A DNA stretch of 64,000 nt from Rotaria sp. Silwood1 (Eukaryota > Rotifera > Eurotatoria > Philodinida > Philodinidae): contig CAJNOP010000032.1 in NCBI GenBank assembly GCA_905250075.1, positions 891,333-955,332 on the forward strand, given 5' to 3'. The notes beneath the pieces are model-generated. The model made no database searches. It saw only the letters and a list, made by a program, of their open reading frames with translations, and was not told the DNA's origin. Below are positions 47,148 to 59,368 of the stretch, piece by piece. Position 1 is the stretch's first letter, and each line of letters starts with the position of its first letter. Both the position numbers and the translations under genes were made by a program.

Positions 47148-50100
47148 ATGCCTCCACCAAATCAATCTCCCAGTCAACAATTACCTTCACGAGAAAATGG
47201 TTTATTCAAAAAATTGGTGGTATGTTAAAAAAAAAAGAAACTTTACTATGAAATTACTACAATATCTATATTATATCTATAGCGTTTCTATGAACAAAAA
47301 CAATATAAAAAAGGTTTAACAGCTGCTCGAGAAATTTTAAAAAAATTTCCAAATCATGGTGGTATGTATCATTGATCTTTTTTTTGTTTTTTTTAAAGAG
47401 AATTTAAATTTAACATTGGTTATTCTCTAGAAACATTGGCTATGAAAGGTTTAATTCTTAATTCAATGGGTAAAAAAGAAGAAGCTTTAGAAAGTATTCG
47501 TAATGGTATTAAAAATAATATGTCAAGTCATGTTGTTTGGCATGTTTACGGTCTATATCAAAGATCTGATCGTAAATATGATGAAGCAATAAAAGCATAT
47601 AAAAAAGCATTACAATGTGAAAAGGTAGGCGAGGTGAGATAATTATTTTTCTTGTCAACAATGGTTTCAAATATTGTTCATACAAGTTTAATTTCGATTT
47701 GTTTCGTAATGTTTTAATTAGAGAAAATTATTTGAAGGAAATAAAATTCCTACAGTATTCCTGAAAATTAGGACTTTCTGAATATCTACTATTGAAAAAG
47801 AACGAATGAAAGACAAGCAAAAACATTTTGAAATGCAGGATGACTTAAAAGTCACTTTACCGAAAAAAAAATGAATATCTCCTTTACGACTCAAGCAAAA
47901 TACCTAATTTTTTTTTAATCAATGATAGAAGCATATTCAAGTTTTATATCCATAAAGACATACCTAGAGAGACTCTTTGTTAAGCAGCCTTAACCAAAAA
48001 ACAATTTAGTTTTTTATAGATAAGAAAAAAACAATATATTATGAAGAAGAATCAGTTTATCAAGATAAAATGCAAATAATCAAACGAATATCTGACTGTC
48101 AAGCGTTCTTGAATCATAGATATTTTTCTCTATTATAGTCAACATGGATAGTCTACATGATGTTGCTGTTCATATTTGTGCAACATCTGTCTATCTTTGT
48201 TTTGTGTTTTCTCGATCTACCTTGTTCATGTTTGTTCCTCTGGTTTTTTTTAGTTATACATTCAGCATGTAACCCTGATTGAGGCCTTATGTATTTGCAG
48301 ATAAAGAGAAACAGATATGAATAGAGTAGATCGAGAAAATACAAAATAACGGTAGACAGATGTTACATAAGTATGATCAGCAGCATCGTGTAACTGTTAG
48401 ATATGTTCGTTTAATTATTTGCATTTTATCTTAATTAAACTGGTTCTTCGTCATAGTACATTATTTTTTTTCCTATCTCTGAACAAATAAAAAATTTTTT
48501 TGTTAGGGCTATTAATGATGCTTGATAAAGAGTCTCTCTAGGCATATCCTTCTGGATATAAAGTTTGAGCCTGTGCCTCTGTCATTGATTAAAAAAATTA
48601 GGTGTTTTTCGGTAAAGTGACTTTTGGGTTACCCTGTGTTAGTCTATTAACCTTCAATAATGTTCTTTGTGTATAATTATAACCTTTTTTTTATGCAACA
48701 ATAAAAGAAAAACTGTTGAAAAGATCATATGATGTAATGCCGTGATTATTATATCGATTATACAATATGTTTATTCGACTCTGTAATATTGTCATACGTT
48801 TGTTTTCCTTCTACTTTCATAAAATTGATCAAATCTCATATATTTGAGTAATATAGATAAATACAAGACATTCTTTGGATTGTTTATGCTAATTAACATT
48901 ACGAAGAATAATCGAAATTACCTAGAATGAAGTATAGAATTGTTTACGAGTATGCTTGTTTGAATTGAATTAACCTGTATTTATCTATATATATAGTGTT
49001 TGTATAACTAATTATATTGTTTGTTAAATTTCATAGGATAGTTTAACAATTCTTCGTGATTTATCATTATTACAAATTCAAATGCGTGATCTTGATGGTT
49101 ATAAAGTAAGAGTTAAAAATTATTAACAATATGATATTAATTAATAAATTATTTGAAGGAAACACGACATCAATTATTTAATTTAAAACCTGGTCAACGT
49201 CAATCATGGATTGGTTTTGCTATGTCTTATCATTTATTAGGTGATTATGATATGGCACAAAGTGTATTAGAAGAATTTCGTAAAACACAACAAGATCGTC
49301 CAGCACCATCACCAGATAAACCCTATGATAATGAACATTCAGAATTTTTATTATATCAAAATCTTGTTTTACGTGAAGCTGAACAATATGATGATGCTTT
49401 ACGTCATATACAAACACATGAAAAAGATATTTATAATAAATTAGTATTAGCTGAGATTAAATATGATTTATATATGCGTTTATCTTCATTTGATCGCGCT
49501 GAAACTATTTTAAAAGATTTAATTGAACGTAATCCAGAAAATAAAAAATATTATTTTATGTTAGAAAAATGTTTAAATTTAACAAATAATAATGAAAAAT
49601 CAAATTTATATGAAAGTCTTATTGAAAAATATCCGAAAGCTGATGCACCAAAACAAATATGTTTACAATTTCTAACCGGTAATTGATTTTTGTAGTAAAT
49701 CTATTTTGATAGATAAGTGTACAAGCACTGGCCTATAGTAATATCATCAACAATTGTCATTTTCTTATGATAAGTGTCTAGAACTCTGTGTCATTTCTAA
49801 TAAATAGTATTAATATGATTTTTATAAAAAACAATTGATTCGAATGTTTTTAAAAACCTTTTGACTAGAACAGCGTGAAGGTCTCGAACTTTCAATATTT
49901 AAGAGAGAAGACTCTGTGCCATCTAAGTATGCTGAAATCTAATTGATCAATCTGTGACAAGACAATGCTTTCCTTTGGATCTGCACCAGTTCCAAATTTC
50001 CAGCATGTTTCATTCAATAATTGCAAGGATTTTCTCTTCAAAATTTATGCAACGAACTGATCTGATTGATCAATTGTTGAGGAATCAAATTTCAGCATAC

Positions 50101-53100
50101 CTAGATCGCCCAAAGTCTTCTCTTGCATGCTGAGAAGTCTAAGTCAATATGTTGTTCCAGTGAAAATCAATGCTTTTTGAATACGAGAATGGTAAATCAT
50201 AAGTGGAATTATATTTTAACATCTTTATGAACGGTTTGTGTAACGTGTTTTTTTTTGACGAGAGTATTATTCATCTCTAATATTATGAATAGAAATAATC
50301 AAGAGTTACATATATATGAAAACTGGATAGTTTCTTGTCAATTGGAGAAATTTTTATTTTATCATTCGACAAATAATCTCATAGTCGAAGCGTTTTTTTC
50401 TTTTCTAATTAGAACACGATGGTTCTTACTAGAGTCCTGCACGGGTACTACTTTTCGCACCCGGACCCGGCCCGGCTCATTTTTTTCAAACCCGGAATCC
50501 GGCCGGACCCGGTCATCTTCCACCCGGCACCGAACCGGACCCGGATAGCTCTACCCGGTACCCGACCGGACCCGGCCCAGCCTTGAAATAGTCAGCACTT
50601 GATTGTTATTGTCAAAATTATATTCACTTTTCAAACTTTTATTTCATATGGCAAAATATACTATTATTTTAATTTCATCAAGTAACAATTTGTACCCGGA
50701 CCACAGTTCCGGGTCCGATCGGGTGCCGGATATCCGGCCCCGTTGCAGGACTCTATCCTAGAGTGTAAAATACTTTTACTTGTTAAGATGTCATCGACTA
50801 CCGGTCGGGTACCGGGTATGCTCAAATCCTGCACCCGACCCGGCATTTTTTTTTATACCCGGCACCCGAACCGACCCGGCAAATTTGTACCCGGACCACA
50901 GTTTCGGGTCCGGTCGGGTGCCGGGTACCCGACCCCGTTGCAGGACTCTAGTTCTTACGATAAAGATGCTAATTCATTTCGATTATCATGATATATAATT
51001 TACATTCTCTTATTCTTTGATAAATGCTTCTTTAAAAGAAAAGATCATTTTTTCTTAGATAAAAGCATCATTAAATAAAAAGTCAACGAGATATGTCTAT
51101 TGTCTTTTAATTAATACTTTCAAGATGAATTCTTTCAATATCTATCTCTTAAGAGAAATAAGTAGTTGATATATGTGACTATGATTGTATTTTTGGTGTG
51201 AGTATAGTGCAACAGAATTTCAATGCTAAAAGCAATATCTACACCCTAAAATCGAGTGGTACTCATAAGAATTACAAATTTAAAAAATAATGATGTTTTG
51301 TAGGCGTGTCTATTTTTTTCCTCCTGTCACTATCATGATAATAATAGAATAAAAAAGGTTGTTTTTGGCTCATGACAGGTAAAAGAAGTGTTCACATCAT
51401 TGAAGCATTCACAATCAGACATTGTTTGAGTAGATGAAACATTTATTAATTAGATAGTAGTGACATTTAAAAAAGAAATTTTTTAAATCTAGTTTTTGTT
51501 TGAGAATATTTTGAATGAATTTGACAGACAAGAATGGCATTTACAATATTAGGATTAAGAGAAAAATCTATAGCAGAAAAAAGATCGTTCAACGTCACCT
51601 GAATAAATGGAGATTAGAAAAAGATGATGAGCATGTAATGAGAAACATAGAAATTTGTGTTAATGACAACATCAAAATGGTCATGGATTTGATTGTTTAT
51701 AAGTATCTTCAATATTCATTCTTATCGTGTCATCCTTGCACAAAATGTCTTCGCTGTATCTATTTGCTAGAAATCTATTCACTTTATAAAATGAAACTTT
51801 TATATCAATGATAAAAATAAACAGAATAGATGGCCTACTTGTCATTAAGAAAGCAAGTTAACGAGAGCAGATTCAATTTTTTTGATTCGCTTCTATCTTG
51901 CAATAAGAACATAAAATCTGCCAGTTTACATGAACGACGTAAAGGACATGCTATTACCATAGTTATATCTTGAGATAAGAGTAACGACGAAATCTGAAAC
52001 ATTCAAAAAAAAACGAAATTTTCTTGTTAAGTTCTGTTTCTTTGCAAAGTTTCAAGCCGAAATTCGAGAATTAGTTTTCTTGGTCCATGGTATTCATCGA
52101 AAAACTATTGCAAAAGTACAATATCTCCGTAGTAATAAACTAAGGATACAAAGTCTTTGCAGATCATTCATAGTTCATTTAAATCTACATGATGCACAGT
52201 TTCGACGCATGGCCAATTTTTTACTTGAAACACTTCCTTCGTTATTAGCGTGGTAAAATCTATCGATCGAAATCGAAATTTCTACTTGTTCGACAATCAA
52301 TTCTCTTCAGCATTATAAGATGTCTTCTATGTATGATTGAAATAATTGTTTACATATTTATTAGGTGAACCATTTGCAAAATCAATCGGATCATATTTAC
52401 AAAAAGGATTTCAAAAAGGTGTACCATCACTTTTTCAATCTGTCAAATATCTTTATGCAACACCAGATAAAGTATGAAAAGAAGAACAATAATAAAAATG
52501 AAGCATATGACTTGAATATTTAGGTTCAAATAATTGATTCACTTTTAAATAATTATCTTAATAATTTAAATAAATATGGAACATTTGAAGTATCATCAGG
52601 TATGATTAAAATTGAAAGATAGAATTCAATTATTTTTTTGTTTTTTTTTGCAATTTATTATAGATAATGATGAAATTGAACCAGCATCAACTCTTCTTTG
52701 GCTTCAATATTATCTTGCTCAACATTATGATTATTTAGGTAAAATAGATAAAGCATTTGAATTTATTGATCAAGCTATTCGTGATACACCAACACTTGTG
52801 GAACTTTATATGTTTAAAGCAAAACTTTTTAAGGTTGACATTTGCGTTTTCATTTTATTATTTTATACAAATTTAGGCCTTTTTGTTTTTGTTTTAATTA
52901 GCATGCAGGTGATTTTCAAATGTCAGCTTCATGGATGGATGAAGCTCAATCGCTTGATACAGCTGATAGATTTGTTAATTGTAAATGTACGAAATATTTC
53001 TTACGTGCTAATCAAATAAATACAGCTCTTGATATTGCTGGAAAATTTACACGAGTAAGATTTTAAAAAAAAAAACGCTAAAATATCGATTTTATGAAAT

Positions 53101-55989
53101 TCAACAAAAAAAAAAAAACATTATTTTTAATATTTTCAAGGAAAATTCTTCACCAGTTGAATATCTACGTGAAATGCAATGTATGTGGTTTGAATTAGAA
53201 ACAGCTAAAGCATATCGTCGTTTAAAAAAATATGGTGAAGCATTAAAAAAATGTCATGAAATTGATCGAGTATATTTTATTAATTGTTTCTATTAAAACT
53301 ATTTTATTTATTTTCTTATTAAGCATTTTCAAGAATTTGTTGAAGATCAATTTGATTTTCATTCATATTGTCTTCGTAAAATGGTATTATGTGCTTATGT
53401 TGAAATGCTCAATCTAGAAGATCATATGAAAGGTCATCGATTTTTTCGTCAAGCAGCTCAAATCGCCGTTGAAGTAATTGATAGAAAACAAGAAATAGAA
53501 TAATTTATATTTATTTGTCTATTAATTAGATTTATATTCGTCTATATGATCATCCTCTTTCTGAACAAGATAATGACAAAGATGAAAACCTTGGTAAGAT
53601 AATTACAAATACAAAAAGAAAACACAAACAAGAGATTATCTAAACAATCATCATCAAATACAGACGTATTATTTTTTTTAATTACTTGGCTATTATCCAC
53701 ATTTAACTTAGATCGTATAGGATTCAAACGATAGATTTATGTCTAATTATAATATTCATGGGTTAAAAAGAATATTATAAAACGTATAGCTATTTTATTC
53801 TTATTAAAATTTTGGTTTATCACGAGGAAAAAGCCATTGAAAAAATGTATTATTTAGAATTAACTAAAGTATATCTAAAGTACCATTCATTTTAAAATAT
53901 AATGTGCTCTACTGTTGTTTGAATAAGTTTTAATAGGAAAATCATAGATTTATCGTTAACATATTTATAGTCCATCCTTTATAGATGGAATATGTTAGAA
54001 TTTCCTATGGAGATCAATTTAACCAAAAAGAAATAACAGGTTGTATTAATTACTTTGACATTCTCTGCATTAATTCATTGATAAAAGTTAACAGAATCTC
54101 TAGTTTCAAGGCACAGTTCATTCTACAAGACATTTGAATATTCACTATCTCTCTAAAATATAAAATGCAATATTGAGCTAAGCTCTCCCCGCCATAGAAG
54201 ACTTCCTAGAGAAAAAGCTCACCCGGTGTAATAGAAGACTGCCCCTATCATTAATTAATTAATTAATTTGTTGCTAATTAGTGAATTTCTGTGAAAATAT
54301 GCCCAGTTTTTAGGGTATCAAGCCGGGAAACTTAAGAAAGTGAACCCAAAATTATACCTAACTCTTTAAACTCCTCAAAACCCCTGTGAAAATCCTGAAA
54401 GTCACATCGGTTTTCTAGAAAACCCTTTTAATTAAATATATGGGACACAATAGAAGATCCGGGGTCTTCTATTACGGGAACTAATCAGTTATAATGATAA
54501 ATAAAATGTTAAAATCATATGTGAAGAAAGAATAATTATCAGACTTTCTAAACTTTCTATCTATTATTTTCTAAACTCGAACTATCTTCTATAACCTGTG
54601 AATTATATGAATGTCGTAATTTTTTTGTATTTATCTCTCTAGCTAATATGTCGGCTTCCGAAGCGAAAAAATTAAAAAATAAATTACGTAAACAACAATT
54701 ACGTGAACAACAAGAAAAACAAAAACAAATTGATGCTGAACGAAAAAAAAAAGAATTTCAACGTAATCGAAATAAAGATGATGGTGAAGAAGAAAAAATC
54801 AAAGAAGATGAAATTATTGCTGAAAAATTAGAACATGTATGTTTAAATAAATATTATTGTTGTATTTTAATTAATTTATATATAAATATGTCATTATTTT
54901 TTTTTGTTTTAGTGTGAAAAACCATTAGAAGAAGCAATGCGTTTTTTACAACCGCTTGAAGATTTTTCAGCAAATTTTCTTGAAACACATTATTTAGGTT
55001 TTGAAGTTTATTATCGACGTAGAAAATATTTATTAATGTTACGTTGTTTAAAACGAATGAAAAAATTAGATTCAAATAATGCAAAACTTCATTTATGTTT
55101 AATGAAATTTCTTAAATTAAGTAAGAATAAAAAGAAAAAAAAAAACAACAACAAATTTACATTTAGAAAATTTTCTTATTAATATATTCTCTAGTTGAAA
55201 CTGAACCAATAAATGATGAACGACTTCGAATATTAATTGATGAAGAATTACAAACATTTGATATTAAACAAGGAAATTCAATAAAAAAAGTCGAAGATCT
55301 TAATACAGATTTTCTTAAAAAAAATTTCAATTCATTAATACATCGTGCTGAAGGTAAATATTTATTCATTCGAAAAAAGTTTTCATTTCCGAATAGATAA
55401 AGAATATATTTTCGATATAATAATAAATACTCTTTAAATTTTTTTTTTGTTTTTTAATCACATCACTTAAAAATAAATTCCAAGAAAAAAAAAATCAAAA
55501 ACTTCATATATAGACATATTTTCATAAGATACATTTTTATGTCAAATAAAAAAACTAAATCAATAGAATATATCTATATTATTGTTGTTTATTTAGCCGC
55601 TAAAGTAATGCTTCTTCTTAATTCAACGAATAATCTCAAAGCAATTGAATTTCTTACAATATTAGATCCAAATTTTACTGATCAAAATTTAAAAGTTAGT
55701 TTTATATATATGAAATATTTTTATTTTATTATAAATTTCTTTTCTATTATATATTTAGACATGTTCGAATATATATGAAGGTATGCAATTAGGTGATTAT
55801 GGTTCTATTGAAAATTCAATGCTTGAAAAATATCGTAATGAATGTCATCGTCTTTGGCCTCAAGCAAATCTATTTCAATTAAATACATCATTAACTGTTG
55901 AACAATCTCAATCATCAGCAACAGCACCACCACCTCCGTATTCTTCAAATGATATTCAAACAAATGGTGGTAAAAATGCAGCAACTTAA
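47148..55989 (+). CDS. NAA15: N-alpha-acetyltransferase 15, NatA auxiliary subunit
   Basis: Seventeen exons join to 890 residues (human NAA15 is 866): 47148-47219, 47283-47361, 47431-47624, 49037-49105, 49159-49678, 52365-52471, 52524-52599, 52664-52833, 52902-53054, 53141-53269, 53324-53473, 53530-53593, 54643-54836, 54913-55120, 55195-55353, 55597-55694, 55759-55989. The product is a TPR superhelix: [11 protein letters not shown], then [46 protein letters not shown] Lys-rich segment ([16 protein letters not shown]) follows, then the conserved [12 protein letters not shown] region. NAA15 anchors the catalytic NAA10 and NAA50 at the ribosome for co-translational N-terminal acetylation. Most introns are about 50-75 bp; introns 3, 5 and 12 are 1.0-2.7 kb and carry mobile elements. 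The tail after residue 850 ([10 protein letters not shown]) is not conserved. Confidence 0.95.
47837..48636. repeat. Foldback element in NAA15 intron 3
   Basis: Ends CAGGATGACTTAAAAGTCAC (left) and the complement of CAGGGTAACCCAAAAGTCAC (right) match, and pairing continues inward for about 160 bp, with CCTAGAGAGACTCTTTGTTA (left) mirrored by ATAAAGAGTCTCTCTAGG (right). The middle 480 bp is unrelated and encodes nothing convincing. The element is 800 bp, about 85% identical between arms, and lies in a 1412-bp intron. No clear target duplication. Confidence 0.78.
49901..50124. repeat. Small foldback (MITE-like), about 220 bp
   Basis: AAGAGAGAAGACTCTGTGCC...ATCTAAGTATGCTGAAAT on the left is mirrored by ATTTCAGCATACCTAGATCG...CAAAGTCTTCTCTT on the right, and a second inner pair is built on TTGATCAAT. 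No coding potential. Confidence 0.65.
50430..50950. mobile_element. GC-rich hAT-like non-autonomous element
   Basis: The left end TAGAGTCCTGCACGGGTAC and the right end, read on the other strand, TAGAGTCCTGCAACGGGG, form terminal inverted repeats. They are bounded by a perfect 8-bp direct repeat GTTCTTAC at 50422-50429 and 50951-50958. An 8-bp duplication is the hallmark of hAT transposons. The 521-bp body is full of CCCGG/CCGGACCC repeats, far richer in GC than the surrounding DNA. A second copy of the right terminus (GTTGCAGGACTCTA at about 50740-50753) and a worn left terminus (AAATCCTGCACCCGACC at about 50825) show it is a composite of two units, or one unit inserted in another. No transposase. 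Confidence 0.85.
53594..54642 (+). other. NAA15 intron 12
   Basis: A 1049-bp intron. The first 590 bp hold nothing recognisable; a candidate MITE occupies 54186-54477 and includes an ATTA tandem run near 54250. Confidence 0.6.
54186..54477. repeat. Candidate MITE with ATAGAAGAC ends
   Basis: TCCCCGCCATAGAAGACTT on the left pairs with GGTCTTCTATTACGGGA on the right. An extra TAATAGAAGACTG copy lies at 54229 and a short palindrome AATAGAAGATCC...TCTTCTATT at the right end. About 290 bp; no duplication identified. Confidence 0.45.
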
Positions 55990-58900
55990 CACAATCATAA
56001 TTTGACTATGTCCATTTACTTTCGTGCTTTCGTACTAGGTTACTTTATATAACTTTCTATCTATGTGTGATGACTGACAAAAAATTCGTTTTCTGTGTTC
56101 TTTTTTTTTTTTTTTCTATTTCAAACAAGAAAAACTATTTAAACAAAAAAAATGTCATAAACATACTTTTTGTTGTGATTATTAGAAGAAGAGTTAAAAC
56201 GCGATGATTTCTTTTGTTTGTTGTTTTTTAGGTCATATTTGAGTGTTGTATGTGACAGAACGATTTTAGATTGTTTTTTTGCCTAATAAAAAATAAAAAC
56301 AACAACGACAGTTAAAATAAATGTTTTTTTTCCCAATTGTTGTTGATTAGGAAAAAGAAAAATCTGATCACTTTTTTGTATTTATAAGTAAAAGAAATTC
56401 ATTAACAGAAAAAAAAAACTATATTAGATAAATTTACTGAATATTATTATGGTTTGTATATGAAAGAGAACGAATAAAAATAGAACTTGATATATGAATT
56501 ACGATGATTGATCGGTAATATTCATTAAGTGAGCATATATTTAGATGTCATCAGAAACTATAACAATTTATCTCATATATTTTTAGATGAATAAGACATT
56601 CTTTTAATAGATTCTATCATCAATACCAAAAGTAATGGATTCTTTAATGTTTACATAAATTTTCAGGATGATCAAATCCATATACGAGTAATTCAATGTT
56701 AAACAAAGATAAACTCAATCAATAATATTTTCAAACATTGATTCATTCAAAAGTAACATTGGCATGCTTATTCAATATAGTTTGCTGTGTTTATCTGTCT
56801 ATGATATAAGCTTTTATGGATGAATGCATTGTACGATATCTAAGTGAAATTTAACTTTATAGATCCAATCTTTTTTTTTTTTTTTGAAAAAAGAAAAGAT
56901 TATATTTTATATATGTATCAAAAATAAAATATTAATTATTTTCATATTCAAATCCCTATGAAGTTGATGTATGAATAAGATCAAAGTAATGACCTATTTT
57001 CTGTTATTTTTTTAACCATGTATTTGTGCCGTATTATGTTCTTTGTTCCCTTTTCTCGTTCTTATTTTAGCTTGATGATTCTGTTTTTTTTTTCTTTCGC
57101 TGCATAAAATACAAACACACACCCTTTGAAACGTACTTTGATCACCTGATGTGCCGAACAAAAATATGTGTAAAAATTCTGTTCTTGTTGCTCCTAACGG
57201 CTGTTTTTTCTTACGAGGCTAAACTGACGTATTTTTTTTCTCTATACCATAGCCTATAAATATACGTTGAAAAATGTATTGACTAACTACTAGGCATTTG
57301 TAAGTCGTTTCATAGAATACGACAAAAACGATAGTCAATGGCAAGTACAGAAAAGAAACTAGATATTATTAGAAAGCGGCTATTAGAGTTTTCGTTATTA
57401 ATAATTTCTATTCTTAGGGAACATTTGGATTTAAAATACAATATCTACAAGTGAGCGACAAAAAAGAAAACGGTTTCTTCATTGGTAATGATTGATATTA
57501 AATCAAAAGAGAGAAAAAAAAGCATGAAGCAAACAAATATGTTGTGAGACTTTCTTTTTTGTAAATAACCAGAAGAAATTAATTAACTACATAGAAATAA
57601 CGACATCGAAAATCATTCATCATATGAGAATAAACAAATCTTTTGGTAAAATATGAGTACATCAAAATATTTATTTATTTTTCTTATGAATCGAGTCTTA
57701 AATTGTAACATAATAGATAAGACTAAATAATTCGTATTTCTTTTCGTTGATTCTTACTATTAATAATAATAAAATATTTAGATAGTTTCATCATAAACTT
57801 GACTATTTGAAATATATAATTAAATGAAGTACATACATAGTAGACCTGTTTACGGTAACGCTACTCTAGTCTACGTTGCAAGATATACTTTATTTAATGT
57901 ACAAAGAATACAGGATAAGGTCAAAGTAAGAAGAACGTACAATCAAGCTTGCAATCCAATCATATCGTATTTTATCTTGCAGTATAGCGTAGGAGTCAGA
58001 TAAGGAAAATGTACAGTACGATATCGTTAAGGTCAGAAAAAATTTCTAATAAAAAACTTTTCAAGTGGCTTTTGAAAATCTTCATTTATTTATTGTTCGG
58101 AAAAATTGTATTGACAGATTTTTCTAGAAGAACTATTTTGGTTTTTTTTTTCTTGCATATTGTATCGATCAAAATGACAGGAAGATGAATTAGAGAAAAA
58201 ATAAATAATATTTATTATACATGTGCAAACATCAAACTATCGTGTACGAGTCAGTAAAATGTTAAAATAGAACAAAAAAAAAAATATCATTGCCGTATTT
58301 TTCAAGTACGATAAGTAGAAACAACCGATTACATGTGACACATATTGAAAACTTAATAAAATTTTGTATCAGTTTTATGAAAAAAAAAATATTCATTCTT
58401 TGAAACGAACTATACTTTTATTATTTCGCTAATCTGTAGAAAATAAACACTTTCACATAATATCACTGTATTATTCTATAGAAAAAAATGCAGAAAAATA
58501 CAAGATGAATTTATCACGAAGCTTAATACATTTTGTATATTTTTCTTATAGGTTTATTCTTTTTTTTTTCTAAACTAGTTTTTATAGTCTTGCATTATAC
58601 TCACATTGTATTTGTCATGTTTTATTGGAAGGGATTAGGCTGACGTTTAGTTTCTTACAAATATTTTATTCGTTGATGACAGTGAATGGTTACATGTAAG
58701 ACAGATCCTATAATTATAGGACATTCGATTATATGGAAAATAGCCAGTTTATAATAATTATTAGTGGGACTCATAATAACACTATTTAGGAGGGATGAGT
58801 TTCTACATTGTGATTTTTTTTTTGTCAATCTTCGACTGAATTTTCCATAAAGTATCCATCTCTATATATGAGACTATCCGAGAACTCATGAGACAGATAG

Positions 58901-59368
58901 CTTCTATAAACAATCGAAATGAGATTTCTGGTTAGCAAAACATTAAGATTTTATGTAAACAGAATTTTCTATATGTCTTTATAAATTTGAAATACCAATA
59001 AAAACCACACATCCTCTTTAAAATAATAAATTAAGACACATAAATAATGTATTTACACATACATGCGTTTTTTTTCTCTTCATTCTGTATAATCAAAACG
59101 AACAAAGTAGACTACTTGCCAACGGAACTGAAGGACAAAAAAAAACCTTTCGATTCCAAAGTACAGCAGAATAAAGTTTAAAGTTGAGGGCAACTACTTT
59201 GAATAATGTACCCTTTTTTTTTCTTTCGAGGGTTTGTAATGAATGAAAAACTGGCATATTTAACTTCTTTTTTTTTGCTTTTTTTTCAGATATGAATAAA
59301 CAAAAGATCCTATAAATAAACATCATAGGATCCTTTCTTTTTTCGAATAATCTCATTAAATTCACATA
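55990..59368. other. Intergenic between NAA15 and pyruvate carboxylase
   Basis: About 3.4 kb, extremely AT-rich with many T runs. I find no gene, tRNA or convincing repeat. TTTTTTTCAG ends at 59290, upstream of the next ATG (59369), and could be a 5'UTR or trans-splice acceptor. Confidence 0.5.

Larger units (their letters stand above)
49679..52364 (+). other. NAA15 intron 5, host of several insertions
   Basis: The 2686-bp intron contains a small foldback (49901-50124) and the GC-rich hAT-like element (50430-50950). The remaining 1.4 kb (50960-52364) is AT-rich with one unremarkable frame at 51515-51811. Confidence 0.75.

Noticed and set aside
50255-50998. Several Arg/Pro/Gly-rich frames near 50.5-51 kb
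   Set aside because: They are translations of the CCCGG repeats of the hAT-like element.
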